A DNA stretch of 31,360 nucleotides from Pseudomonadota bacterium (GTDB lineage Bacteria > Desulfobacterota > Desulfovibrionia > Desulfovibrionales > Desulfovibrionaceae), in the NCBI GenBank assembly GCA_023419375.1, contig JAEZYD010000066.1:1-31360 (forward strand). The letters run 5' to 3'. This document shows, one piece after another, positions 1 to 8,200 of the stretch; the first letter of the stretch is position 1, and each line of letters begins with the position of its first letter. Both the position numbers and the translations under genes were made by a program. The notes beneath the pieces were generated by a model. That model did not search any database. It was given only the letters and a program-made list of their open reading frames with translations, and was not told the origin of the DNA.

Positions 1-49
1 ATAGCGGCAATGTGCCGCTTGAACTGGCGGCCTAGAAAATGCCTTGGGT

Positions 50-409
50 TTAAGACACCCTATGAAGTTTTTTTAGAAGACGCCAATACCCAAGGACTGG
101 GTGTTGCACTTTGAACTTGAAACCGCGGGATTTGAAAAAGTCATACGCTTGTAGGTATGCACTTTTTTGAGGCTCGCGAAGGAGATCATTTTCTTCAATG
201 TTAAAGTCAATATTGGTAAAGAATGTTTCCACCGGCTGATTCGATCTGGCCCATGCATCAAGTTCTTGTTTTTCAAAAGCCCATTTTTTGCCGATTTTAC
301 TTGCTGGCATTCTACCCTCTTGCGCCATAGCATATAATAGAGTTTTGCCTATTTTAAGGTAGGAAGCTGTTTCTTCCACCGACAACCAATTCTTATTTTC
401 GGGGTTCAT
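50..409 (-). CDS. Excisionase-type HTH protein, probably truncated N-terminus of a DEAD/DEAH helicase
   Basis: Seen: a 119-residue protein. Its first ~55 residues form an HTH_17 / excisionase-family DNA-binding domain (WLSVEETASYLKIGKTLLY, then ...MPASKIGKKW.F...ELDAW). The rest (FNIEENDLLREPQKSAYLQAYDFFK) resembles the lead-in to the ATP-binding motif of DEAD/DEAH helicases of the restriction type, but the protein stops before any Walker motif. In the -1 reading frame the same DNA reads SNPAV where such helicases often continue, which suggests a frameshift followed by decay. The start at 409 was chosen over the upstream TTG (433) because AAGGA lies six bases before the ATG. It is downstream of the relaxase gene on the same strand but has its own promoter and palindrome. 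It could instead be an intact small regulator; the helicase reading comes from family memory, not a search. Confidence 0.6.
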   Translation of the reverse strand: MNPENKNWLSVEETASYLKIGKTLLYAMAQEGRMPASKIGKKWAFEKQELDAWARSNQPVETFFTNIDFNIEENDLLREPQKSAYLQAYDFFKSRGFKFKVQHPVLGYWRLLKKLHRVS

Positions 410-426
410 CTTTTGTCCTTCATATG

Positions 427-440
427 GTATCAAATGATAC
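427..440. promoter_or_regulatory. 14-bp palindrome, candidate operator of the HTH gene
   Basis: GTATCA-AA-TGATAC is a perfect inverted repeat (6-bp arms, 2-bp spacer). It lies just downstream of the predicted -10 box and ends 17 bases before the ribosome binding site of the 50-409 gene, so a repressor bound here would block initiation. Autoregulation by the HTH protein is inference. Confidence 0.5.
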
Positions 441-443
441 TAA

Positions 444-472
444 ACGATAGATAGAATCGGGAGTGATGTCAA
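444..472 (-). promoter_or_regulatory. Sigma-70-type promoter for the HTH gene at 50-409
   Basis: Read on the minus strand: TTGACA (472-467), a 17-base spacer, then TATCGT (449-444). The -35 box is perfect and the spacing ideal; the -10 box matches at four of six positions. It lies between the relaxase stop and the HTH gene. Confidence 0.55.
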
Positions 473-494
473 CCTCCAAATTTGACTCTTTGCT

Positions 495-2759
495 TTACCG
501 CACCATTATGCTTGGCGTTTTCATCCTTGTCCATTCACATCCCTCAATCCTTTGCCAGTGCTCCAGATACCGCTCATTCTTCGCCAGAGCCAAGTCTCCG
601 GCCACGCTGAAAGCATAAGCAGCAGTGCGTTCGGCATAGCGTTGCCAGGCGCGGCCCTCGTTTTTCTCTCTGATGGTGGGGGCGCATTGGCGCACGGCTT
701 CGGCCACGGCCTGCTGGCTATGGCCGGTGGCCCGCAGACGCAAGGCAATCATGGCATCCACCCGTGACAAATCTTCCAGGGCAAGGTGCTGGCGGATATT
801 CGCATAGTGCGCGTAGTAGGCAGCGACTGAATCTCCAGAACGTGCATGTGTGGTCACGGGGCGGGGGTGTGTCTGTGGCTGCCGGGCCTTTTCTGCGGCG
901 GCATATTCACGCTCAATTTGTCTGGCCAGTTCCAAAGCCTTTGCGCATTCACGCTTTTCGGCCTTAAGCAGTCTTACCTTGGGAAAGGAGCCATCCTCGC
1001 GCCTGTGTTTGGGCTTTAAGTTGCCGAAGCCTGGTGCTCGGTGCGGATGGATGCAGCCGGAGAGCTTTGGATCGCCATACTGCTTGTTGAGGCGCTCCGT
1101 GATCCGGTTGCCTACATCCCGATTGTGCGGGCTTTGCAGCTTGGGAATGGTGAGCACACATTGATAATTGCCCGGTGAACTTTCCAGCACTACAGCGGGC
1201 CGGAAGCCGTCCGCATAGAGCTTTTCCAGGCTCTCCCGCGTCATATCGTCAATAAGGATGTGATGTCTGTTCTCGGAAAGCGGTGTGTAATAAATGTTTT
1301 CGCCGCGCTGCTGTAGCCGGAGCATTTCGGGCAGGTGTGCGGCCAACTCCTCTGGAGTGAATCCTTGGGATGCTCCGCCCCTCTTGTCCAGAATGAAAAC
1401 CTTTTTATCGCCATCCGGTTTCATGCGGATACAGGTCACACGGATGCGATCCGCATTCACAGCGGCAACATACTGCTGAAGCTGTTCATGCACAGGTGTG
1501 GATGGAGCTGTGGAGGGCTGTTGCACGGGCAGCTCAGTGCGTTGGGGTTGGATACGGAATCTGTGCCGCCAGCGGTCGGCTTGCGTGTGCAGACCACGCC
1601 CGCGCAACCAGGTTTCAAAGCGAGGCTTGCCTGCTTTCGGAGTTTTCTTGCGGCCAAGCTGCTGTTGGAGCTGGTGCCATTCTCCGCGTTGACGCACTTT
1701 CAGGCGGTGCCTTTCGGCGTTGAGCACGGGCAGCCCGCGTTTGCCGAGGCCGCCCAAAATCTGCTTTCGTTCGCTGCGATGTCGGGCTTTCATAGCTTCA
1801 AGTTGTTGCTGTTTTTTTGCCTCATTTTGGTCCAAAGCAGGCATAGAAATGTCTTTCTGATACTGCCGCCATTCTTCCAAATTTACCTCGCTTACTGGTT
1901 CGGGCTGCATTTTTTCCAGAGGCGGTGGGGTTTCTGCTGGCATAAATTCCCCAAGCCTTTTGCACAGTTTGCTCATGCCAAAATCACGATCTATGGACGA
2001 AGCCTTCACGGCTTTTTCACCCACAAAAACGATGCCCCCGGAGCCTTTCTTTTCAAAACGCAGACCTTTTTCAGCAAGTTTCTGATGCAATTCCGGCCAG
2101 GAAGTCGCGTTTTTAATGATGTCATGCCCTCGTTCCTGGGCAATTCGTTGGGCGGATTTTTCGCCAGTAGCGTGTTCAACGGCCATTGCTTCCTGTCGGG
2201 GCTGAATTTTTTTAGGCCGTATGTTTCGGGCAAGCTCGCCGCTTTCCAACACCGAGTAGCGGGAATTTGCTTCGCTGGCCCAGCCCTGCTTGTGCTCCAC
2301 CAGAGCGACAATTTTGTGGGCCTCTTCTTTGTCGAAACCTTTGTGCGGTTGCACCGCTTTTCCGGTCACAGGGTGCATCCGATTGACAGCAATGTGGACG
2401 TGATAATTTTCGGTGTTGTAATGCAAGCCGTAGACGGCCTGGTGCCCGACAAGGCCCATGCGCTCCAGAAAAATATCCACCAGTTCATCCACTTGAGCGC
2501 GGGTTGGCTGCTCGTGTTCCTGCCAGGAAAAGACCCAATGGCTCACTGGCATTTTGCTGTGGACGCTCTCTTGGGCCAGCGCAATCATCTCCACTTTCTG
2601 GCCATTGTGCGTGGCGGCGAAAAAGTTTCTGCTCCCGGCGTGGGCGATTTTCTCTTGCGCATTGGTATTGTGCGGATAGCGGATATAATCCACCAGGTCG
2701 CCAATTTGCCAGACCTTGGGCTTATCCGTGTCGGTGTACTTCACCTTCTTGACGATCAC
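495..2759 (-). CDS. MOBP-type relaxase fused to RepB-like primase domain
   Basis: The protein (754 residues) would nick oriT and stay covalently attached to the 5' end of the transferred strand. The N-terminal ~260 residues are a relaxase of the TraI/MobA Pfam family. The candidate catalytic tyrosine lies in DLVDYIRYP (Y25 or Y28), and the metal-binding histidines in HYNTENYHVHIAVNRMHP (H113, H120, H122). A charged, Gln-rich linker follows. A segment at roughly residues 420-620, with DDMTRESLEKLYADGFRPAV and later SGCIHPHRAPGFGN, resembles RepB-type DNA primase domains and could prime the incoming strand in the recipient. The tail is helical and charged. The start overlaps the stop of the upstream MobC-like gene by four bases, so the two are translationally coupled. 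Relaxase identity is firm; the primase call is moderately firm. Confidence 0.9.
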   Translation of the reverse strand: MIVKKVKYTDTDKPKVWQIGDLVDYIRYPHNTNAQEKIAHAGSRNFFAATHNGQKVEMIALAQESVHSKMPVSHWVFSWQEHEQPTRAQVDELVDIFLERMGLVGHQAVYGLHYNTENYHVHIAVNRMHPVTGKAVQPHKGFDKEEAHKIVALVEHKQGWASEANSRYSVLESGELARNIRPKKIQPRQEAMAVEHATGEKSAQRIAQERGHDIIKNATSWPELHQKLAEKGLRFEKKGSGGIVFVGEKAVKASSIDRDFGMSKLCKRLGEFMPAETPPPLEKMQPEPVSEVNLEEWRQYQKDISMPALDQNEAKKQQQLEAMKARHRSERKQILGGLGKRGLPVLNAERHRLKVRQRGEWHQLQQQLGRKKTPKAGKPRFETWLRGRGLHTQADRWRHRFRIQPQRTELPVQQPSTAPSTPVHEQLQQYVAAVNADRIRVTCIRMKPDGDKKVFILDKRGGASQGFTPEELAAHLPEMLRLQQRGENIYYTPLSENRHHILIDDMTRESLEKLYADGFRPAVVLESSPGNYQCVLTIPKLQSPHNRDVGNRITERLNKQYGDPKLSGCIHPHRAPGFGNLKPKHRREDGSFPKVRLLKAEKRECAKALELARQIEREYAAAEKARQPQTHPRPVTTHARSGDSVAAYYAHYANIRQHLALEDLSRVDAMIALRLRATGHSQQAVAEAVRQCAPTIREKNEGRAWQRYAERTAAYAFSVAGDLALAKNERYLEHWQRIEGCEWTRMKTPSIMVR

Positions 2760-3079
2760 GGTTTTGTGCTCCCCAACTTTTCAATAGCGCGGCCCAAAAT
2801 CCGCAGAGTTTTTTCTTGCTGTTCCAGATGTTCACGGCCTGCTCCCGCCTGCCGGAGCGTCTCAAAATGATGCTTGAGCAGGCCCCCGATGCGGCGCAAT
2901 TCACGGACTGTGGTCATGTCCGTTTGCGCCACCACTGGCCTGCCGCCAAAGCCGCGACGCCGGAGGCATTCGGAAACCGAAAGCCCGGCCAGGCTGGCTT
3001 GTTCCTCAAGCTGTTTTGCTTCGCCTTCTGACACCCAGAGGGTGTACCGCTTATGGTATTTGCGCTTTGGCTTTCCCAT
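2756..3079 (-). CDS. MobC-like relaxosome accessory protein
   Basis: A 107-residue basic protein. Residues ~12-45 (YTLWVSEGEAKQLEEQASLA, then GLSVSECLRRRGFG) fit a ribbon-helix-helix DNA-binding domain. The following RELRRIGGLLKHHFETLRQA segment is typical of MobC/TraJ-type mobilisation proteins, which bind oriT and load the relaxase. The ATG at 3079 is preceded by AGGAG at good spacing. The gene lies directly between oriT and the relaxase gene and overlaps the latter by four bases, the standard MOBP layout. It probably shares one leftward transcript with the relaxase starting within or near oriT, so relaxosome binding may repress its own synthesis. Confidence 0.85.
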   Translation of the reverse strand: MGKPKRKYHKRYTLWVSEGEAKQLEEQASLAGLSVSECLRRRGFGGRPVVAQTDMTTVRELRRIGGLLKHHFETLRQAGAGREHLEQQEKTLRILGRAIEKLGSTKP

Positions 3080-3145
3080 GCCTTTTCTCCTGTCTTTTGG
3101 CTTAGCGCGTGAGAAGCCTGCGCCGAATGCGCTGCCTTTGGGAGT

Positions 3146-3205
3146 CCAGAGGGCGCAAGCCCTTTGGCAGGATAGTAGTTGGCGTCAGACAACTACCATC
3201 CTGCC
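3146..3205. other. Origin of transfer (oriT) with RP4-type nic sequence
   Basis: Two abutting inverted repeats lie between divergent mobilisation genes. The first is CCAGAGGGC / GCCCTTTGG (3146-3154, 3159-3167) with a GCAA loop. The second is GGCAGGATAGTAGTTG (3166-3181) against CAACTACCATCCTGCC (3190-3205), matching at 15 of 16 positions with an 8-base loop. The second arm contains ATCCTG|CC, identical to the core of the MOBP/RP4 nic consensus (YATCCTG|Y), with the cut expected between 3203 and 3204 on the plus strand. Because the repeat is nearly perfect, the minus strand carries the same motif (cut between 3168 and 3167). The sequence does not show which strand is cut, although position relative to the hairpin favours the plus strand. 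Confidence 0.75.
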
Positions 3206-3234
3206 ACGAAGAACCCACAACAGGGAGTGGCGTA

Positions 3235-3264
3235 ATGACAGGGATTGAATATTTGTGCTATGCT
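3235..3264 (+). promoter_or_regulatory. Possible promoter of the TraK-like gene
   Basis: ATGACA (3235-3240), an 18-base spacer, then TATGCT (3259-3264) with an extended -10 TG two bases upstream. It sits between oriT and the small gene at 3298. The match is moderate. Confidence 0.35.
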
Positions 3265-3297
3265 GTCGTGAAATTCCAAGAATGGAGGCAAACATCA

Positions 3298-3519
3298 ATG
3301 GCAGTGAAGACCAGAATACCGATGGAAAAGATTATGGCGGTCAAAAAAAAGCTCCAGAAACTTCCTACAAAAGAGACGGGTAAAACCCGCGAGGAAGCTC
3401 TGGAAATACTGGCTGGTGATTTTCAGGAGGCTTTGAAGAAGGGCTATTCCGTGAAGGAAATACGCGAGATTTTGGGCGAAGAAGGGGTTACATTGGCGTT
3501 GTCGAAAGTGGCAAAGTAG
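3298..3519 (+). CDS. Small TraK-like mobilisation protein
   Basis: A 73-residue Lys-rich protein. The start at 3298 was chosen because GGAGG lies nine bases upstream; longer in-frame extensions run through oriT and look non-coding. The middle (ILAGDFQEALKKGYSVKEIR) followed by EILGEEGVTLALSKV resembles the core of TraK of RP4, a small oriT-binding protein encoded divergently from traJ on the other side of oriT. The position here is the same: divergent from the MobC-like gene with oriT between them. The likely role is to bend or wrap oriT DNA in the relaxosome. The assignment rests on resemblance and position, and the match is short. Confidence 0.6.
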   Translation: MAVKTRIPMEKIMAVKKKLQKLPTKETGKTREEALEILAGDFQEALKKGYSVKEIREILGEEGVTLALSKVAK

Positions 3520-3605
3520 GCATTTTAGAGCATTCCACCAATTTGGGCGTACACGGCTATTATCTGTCATATCATGCTAAACACGGTTAAAATGGTATGG
3601 TGGTC

Positions 3606-3634
3606 TTGACTTTTTGCCTTGTCTTCAATAAAAT
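3606..3634 (+). promoter_or_regulatory. Main promoter of the BREX operon
   Basis: TTGACT (3606-3611), a spacer of exactly 17 bases, then TAAAAT (3629-3634): five of six matches in each box. It lies 60 bases before the first gene of the run, and no other comparable promoter is seen in the tightly packed genes downstream. Confidence 0.7.
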
Positions 3635-3638
3635 TAGC

Positions 3639-3650
3639 GTAATACATTAC
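3639..3650. promoter_or_regulatory. Palindrome at the BREX transcription start, candidate operator
   Basis: GTAAT-AC-ATTAC is a perfect inverted repeat beginning four bases after the -10 box, so it covers the expected transcription start. It occupies the same place as the palindrome upstream of the other HTH gene (427-440), and both begin with GTA and end with TAC. A binding site for the HTH protein encoded next is the simplest inference. Confidence 0.45.
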
Positions 3651-3694
3651 AAACCACAGATGTCTACGAGTTAAGGAAGGGTGGAGTAAAAATC

Positions 3695-3898
3695 ATGGAA
3701 GACAGATGGTTGTCTGTAGATGAAATCGGTGAATATTTAGGTGTTAAACGCGATACAATTTACAGATGGATCAGTGAAAAGAATATGCCTGCCCACAAAA
3801 TAGGTCGTCTCTGGAAGTTCAAAAAAGGCGAAACCGATGAATGGGTGCGAACAGGTGGCGCAAACGATGCTAGCGCAGGACATGATGAAAAAAAATAA
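3695..3898 (+). CDS. HTH_17 / excisionase-family regulator heading the BREX operon
   Basis: A 67-residue protein that is almost entirely one winged-helix DNA-binding domain (WLSVDEIGEYLGVKRDTIY, then ...MPAHKIGRLWKFKKGETDEW) plus a short polar tail. GGAG lies eight bases before the ATG. Such small proteins are often found as the first gene of restriction or BREX operons. Here it takes the place usually held by the WYL-domain repressor BrxR, none of which is visible. It is a distant relative of the HTH domain at 50-409. Its 3' end overlaps brxA by 17 bases, which suggests coupled translation. Control of the promoter at 3606 through the palindrome at 3639 is inferred. Confidence 0.8.
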   Translation: MEDRWLSVDEIGEYLGVKRDTIYRWISEKNMPAHKIGRLWKFKKGETDEWVRTGGANDASAGHDEKK

Positions 3899-4673
3899 CT
3901 ATCTTTCCGCCTTGGGCTTCAATATGGGATTGGGGGGAGCCCATATTTCGCGCACGATGATGCTCGAAGAATTAAACATCTTGCTTGCACATACAAGTCG
4001 AATAGATGCAGAAAAAAAAGAATACCTCCACGCGATCATTGCTGAAAACTGCCTTGGAAAACGTTCGGCAAAAACCCGCACTCTCACTGGCAGATATCTT
4101 GTGGATTTGTACTCTCTTGACTATAAAAATATTCTTTTTAGAGCCCTGTTATATTTTTGGAATCGTGACACAGCTTCCAGACCATTACTGGCTTTGCTCT
4201 GTGCCTATGCTCGTGATCCGGTTTTGCGCGTTACTGCTCATCATATTTTGAATATTTCTGAAGGAACTGTGCTTGCTCGCGAATCACTAGAAGAGTTTAT
4301 TGACGCACAAAAGCCAGGACGTTTTAGCAAGGCCACCTTGAAGTCCACAGCTCAAAACATCAATGCAACCTGGACTAAATCGGGGCACCTGGATGGCCGT
4401 GCCAAAAAGGTGCGGGGGCGGGCTACTCCAACTGCCGCAAGCGTTTCGTATGCCATGTTTCTTGGCTACCTTACTGGTCTTCGGGGGCAAACCCTTATCC
4501 AATCCGAATATGGCAAACTTCTTGATTGCCCGCCTGGTAAAATTATTGAGCTGGCTGAAGAAGCTTCGCGCAAGGGCTGGATCGATCTCAAACGGGTTGG
4601 TGAGATCATCGAAATCGGATTCCCCAAATTGATCAGCCAACATGAATTGGAGCTGCTCCATGAACAGGATTAA
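3882..4673 (+). CDS. brxA: BREX protein BrxA (DUF1819)
   Basis: A 263-residue protein of the BrxA family, which in type 1 BREX is a small DNA-binding protein encoded at the head of the operon. Recognisable features are the TGRYLVDLYSLDYKNILFRA segment, the LCAYARDPVLR segment and the basic stretch near KVRGRATPTAASVSYAMFLG. The ATG pair at 3882/3885 was preferred to an upstream ATG (3837), because residues before MMKKNNYLSALGFNMG are out of character for the family. The ribosome binding site is weak (AGGA close to the start), consistent with coupling to the overlapping upstream gene. The 3' end overlaps brxB by 14 bases. The order brxA-brxB-brxC confirms the call. Confidence 0.85.
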   Translation: MMKKNNYLSALGFNMGLGGAHISRTMMLEELNILLAHTSRIDAEKKEYLHAIIAENCLGKRSAKTRTLTGRYLVDLYSLDYKNILFRALLYFWNRDTASRPLLALLCAYARDPVLRVTAHHILNISEGTVLARESLEEFIDAQKPGRFSKATLKSTAQNINATWTKSGHLDGRAKKVRGRATPTAASVSYAMFLGYLTGLRGQTLIQSEYGKLLDCPPGKIIELAEEASRKGWIDLKRVGEIIEIGFPKLISQHELELLHEQD

Positions 4674-5211
4674 ACGGCTGACACAATCCTACAGCAAATT
4701 TATCTCGATTCCGTGGCGAAACGATGCCGCCGCCGCACAGCGTGTGATTTTTTGTGTCTACAATGAAACTGAAGAACGCTGGCTTAGGGCCAAGATAGAT
4801 GAATTTGAAATTGCCACCCAGCAGGCAGGTCATGAGTGGGGTATTTTTGACCTGACCGATACTTTTGCTGCCTGGTTGACTTCCCAGCGCTATGCCACCA
4901 GCTATTTTCAAAAGCCACACCTCTTACCGACTTTGTTGCCCAAATACCTTACTTATATTGTTGCAGAATTTGATAGCTTCCTGCAAAAAAAAGCATTCGG
5001 CGCAGAATCTGTTATAGCACTGAAAGGTGTTGGTTCATTATTTGGATTTTTGAAAGTAAAAGATGTGGTAGATGCGTTGGCCCCATTGGTTTCAGGGCGT
5101 CTGCTGGTCTTCTTCCCCGGTAGTTTTGAAAACAACAACTACCGGCTGCTGGATGGCTATGACGGGTGGAATTATCTTGCGGTGCCCATAACTGCTGATA
5201 AGGAATTTTGA
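4660..5211 (+). CDS. brxB: BREX protein BrxB (DUF1788)
   Basis: A 183-residue protein of the BrxB family, essential in type 1 BREX but of unknown biochemical role. Features typical of the family are the N-terminal RVIFCVYNETEERWLRAKID, the central segment around LPKYLTYIVAEFDSFLQKKA, and the C-terminal GRLLVFFPGSFENNNYRLLD, ending in a DGYDGWNYLAVPI motif. The start at 4660 has GGAG seven bases upstream; an in-frame ATG at 4642 lacks this. The gene overlaps the end of brxA and is followed by brxC after 14 bases. No membrane segment is visible. The family call rests on motif and gene order together. Confidence 0.87.
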   Translation: MNRIKRLTQSYSKFISIPWRNDAAAAQRVIFCVYNETEERWLRAKIDEFEIATQQAGHEWGIFDLTDTFAAWLTSQRYATSYFQKPHLLPTLLPKYLTYIVAEFDSFLQKKAFGAESVIALKGVGSLFGFLKVKDVVDALAPLVSGRLLVFFPGSFENNNYRLLDGYDGWNYLAVPITADKEF

Positions 5212-5225
5212 ATAAAGGATAGCTG

Positions 5226-8200
5226 ATGTACAATCATGACATTTACCAAAAAGACCCCGCCACCCGAAAGCTTGTCAATGAAGGTGTGGCCAGCGTTAAT
5301 GATGAAACAACCAGTCATGCGCTCGCAGTGCTTCGTTATGAGTTGGAAACGTTTGTTTGCGATGGTCAGTATGAAAAAGGGATGTCGCATATCCTTGAAA
5401 CATATTTGAAAAATACCGACCAAGCGCAACAGCCGGGAGTATGGGTAAGCGGCTTTTTTGGGTCGGGTAAGTCCCACCTTGTAAAGATGCTTCGGGCTCT
5501 TTGGGTAGACACCACCTTTGCAGACGGGGCCACGGCTCGTGGCATTGCCAACCTGCCGCCGGGAATCAGCGATCTATTAAAAGAGCTTAGCACGCAAGCC
5601 AAACGGCATGGGGGCCTGCACGCCGCATCTGGAACCCTTGGCTCAGGCGCAAGCGGTAGTGTGCGGCTGGCACTTCTGCGTATTATTTTCAAGTCTGCAG
5701 GGCTGCCAGAGCAATACTCTGTGGCGCGTTTTGTCATGTGGTTGCGTCAGGATGGTATTTATGAACAAGTGCGCAACCATGTAGAACAGAATGGCTTTAA
5801 CTGGCAAGAAGAGCTGGATAACTTCTATGTAGCGGAAGGACTTCACGCCGCTTTAATGCAGGCCAAGCCCAAACTTTTTGCTACGCCAGAATCTTGTGTT
5901 GAAACGCTGAACAACCTCTATCCCTATGTTCAGGATGTTTCGAGTGACGACATGCTCAAGGCCGTTCGCCAAGCCCTGACAAAGGATGGCAAATTTCCCT
6001 TGACCCTGATTGTGCTTGATGAAGTGCAACAGTTTATTGGGGGCAGTGCAGAACGCTCCATTGAAGTGCAGGAAATGGTTGAAGCCATTTGCCAGAATGT
6101 TGGTGGTAAAATTTTGTTTGTGGGCACGGGGCAAACAGCCCTTACCGGTGTTGCGCTTCTGGCCCGGTTACAGGGTCGTTTCACTGTGCGGGTTGAACTT
6201 TCAGACGCAGATGTGGATGCAGTTATCCGTCAGGTAATTCTGGCTAAGAAGCCAGAAGCCAAGCCGCAAATCGAACAAATTATGCAGACAAATCTGGGAG
6301 AAGTTTCACGGCATCTTGCAGGCACTACCATCGGGCACATGCAAGACGATATTCAGCACTTCTCACAAGACTATCCCATTTTGCCAGTGCGTCGCCGTTT
6401 TTGGGAAAACACACTTCGGGTTTTGGATCAGACTGGCACCGAAAGCCAGCTCCGCAACCAGCTCAGCATGATCCACAAGGTTATTCAAACCAACCTGAAT
6501 GAACCCTTGGGGCATGTTGTACCGGCTGACTATCTTTATTTTGACTCTGCCGACAAATTGCTCCAGTCGCGTATATTGCCTCGCAAAGTGCATGAAAAAA
6601 CCATCACCTGGAGTAAAGGCACAGATGACGAAAAACTCATGGCCCGTGCCTGTGGCCTGGTTTTTTTGATCAACAAACTTGGCAGCCAGAACCAGGAGCT
6701 TGGCATTAAAGCCACCATTGATACCCTGGCCGACCTGTTGGTAGAAAATCTTTCGCAAGGCAGTGGCGCGTTGCGCAGCAAGCTGCAAAGCCTGTTGGCA
6801 CACTGCGAACTGCTTATGCGTGTGGGCGATGAATATCGCATACAAACTGAAGAAAGCACGGCGTGGAATGACGAGTTTCTCAGCCAGCAAGCCGCGTTAT
6901 CCAACGAAGCCCACCGAATTGACGCAGAACGTGAAGATCGTATCCGTAAAAAATTTGGCGATGTTGTGCGCAAGCTATCCTTGATGCACGGTAGTTCAAA
7001 TGTTCCTCGCGACATTCACCCAGTCTTTGATACTCAGCTCCCAGCAGATGCCCATCAGCGTCTGTGTGTTTGGGTGCGTGATGGGTGGAGTACGGATGAA
7101 AACTCTGTGCGAGCAGATGCACGGCAGGCAGGCAATCAATCCCCCACAGTGTTTGTATTTATACCAAAACGCTCTGCTGATGACCTGCGCACCCATCTTA
7201 TCAACTACAAAGCCGCCACAGCTACCCTAGACAAACGCGGCGTACCAAACACCCCCGAAGGCACAGAAGCGCGAGCGGCAATGGAAACCACCAAGCAAGG
7301 CGCGGAAGGTAAAATTCGTGAATTGCTTGATGAGGCATTCTCTGGTGCTCGCATCTTTCAGGCGGGCGGTAATGAGATGCTGGGCAACGACCTTCAGGAA
7401 ATGGTGTTGGAGGCTGCCAGCAATTCGCTCCAAAGGCTGTACCCGCAGTTTCAAATTGCTGACCACCCACAATGGGCAAAGGTATACGAAAAAGCCCAAA
7501 GGGGCGCACCCGATGCCCTGAAAATCGTGGGTGATGAAGGCGAACCAGCCAGAAATCCTGTATGCAAAGCTATTCTTGGCTTTCTTGCAGCAGGAAAAAA
7601 GGGTGTTGATATCCGTACCTGCTTTGAATCCTCGCCATATGGTTGGTCGCGTGATGCGGTGGATGGCGGCCTACAAGTGCTGCTGATTGCAGGGCTCATT
7701 CGGGCACAGGACGAGCGTGGACAAACCCTTGACCCTAAAGAGCTGGAACGCAAGGCCGTGGGCAAGGCCTTCTTTAAGGTGGAGTCTGCCACCATTACCA
7801 CAGCGCAGCGCATACAACTTCGCAAACTTTTCCAAAAGCTTGGCTTAACCGCCAAACAAGGTGAAGAACTTGCCTGCGTCCCGCAGTTTCTGCAAAAGAT
7901 GCTGGAGCTTGCGGAACAGGCTGGCGGGGATGCTCCCAAACCCCAGAGCCCGGATACAGCGTTTTTGGACGGAGTGCGCCTCACCGCAGGTAATGAACAA
8001 CTTCTTGCCATCTATAACCTTCGTGACGAGCTTGCTCATAGTATCGACAACTGGACAGACTTGTCTGGGCGCATAACTTCGCGCTGGCAAAGCTGGCTGG
8101 CGCTGAAACAGCTTGCTGCTCATGCCACCAACCTGCCAGAAGCAGAAGTGATCGTGGCCCAGGTGCAAATTATCGAGAACAAGCGCCAATTATTGGACGA

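Noticed and set aside
4..18. GCGGCA-ATG-TGCCGC hairpin at the left edge
   Set aside because: A short stem with no T-run in either direction; not enough to call a terminator.
1335..2870. Long plus-strand open frame (511 codons) opposite the relaxase gene
   Set aside because: Its product is a run of Phe, Leu and His-rich sequence with no motif, and it lies fully opposite a gene with clear relaxase motifs; it is an antisense shadow.
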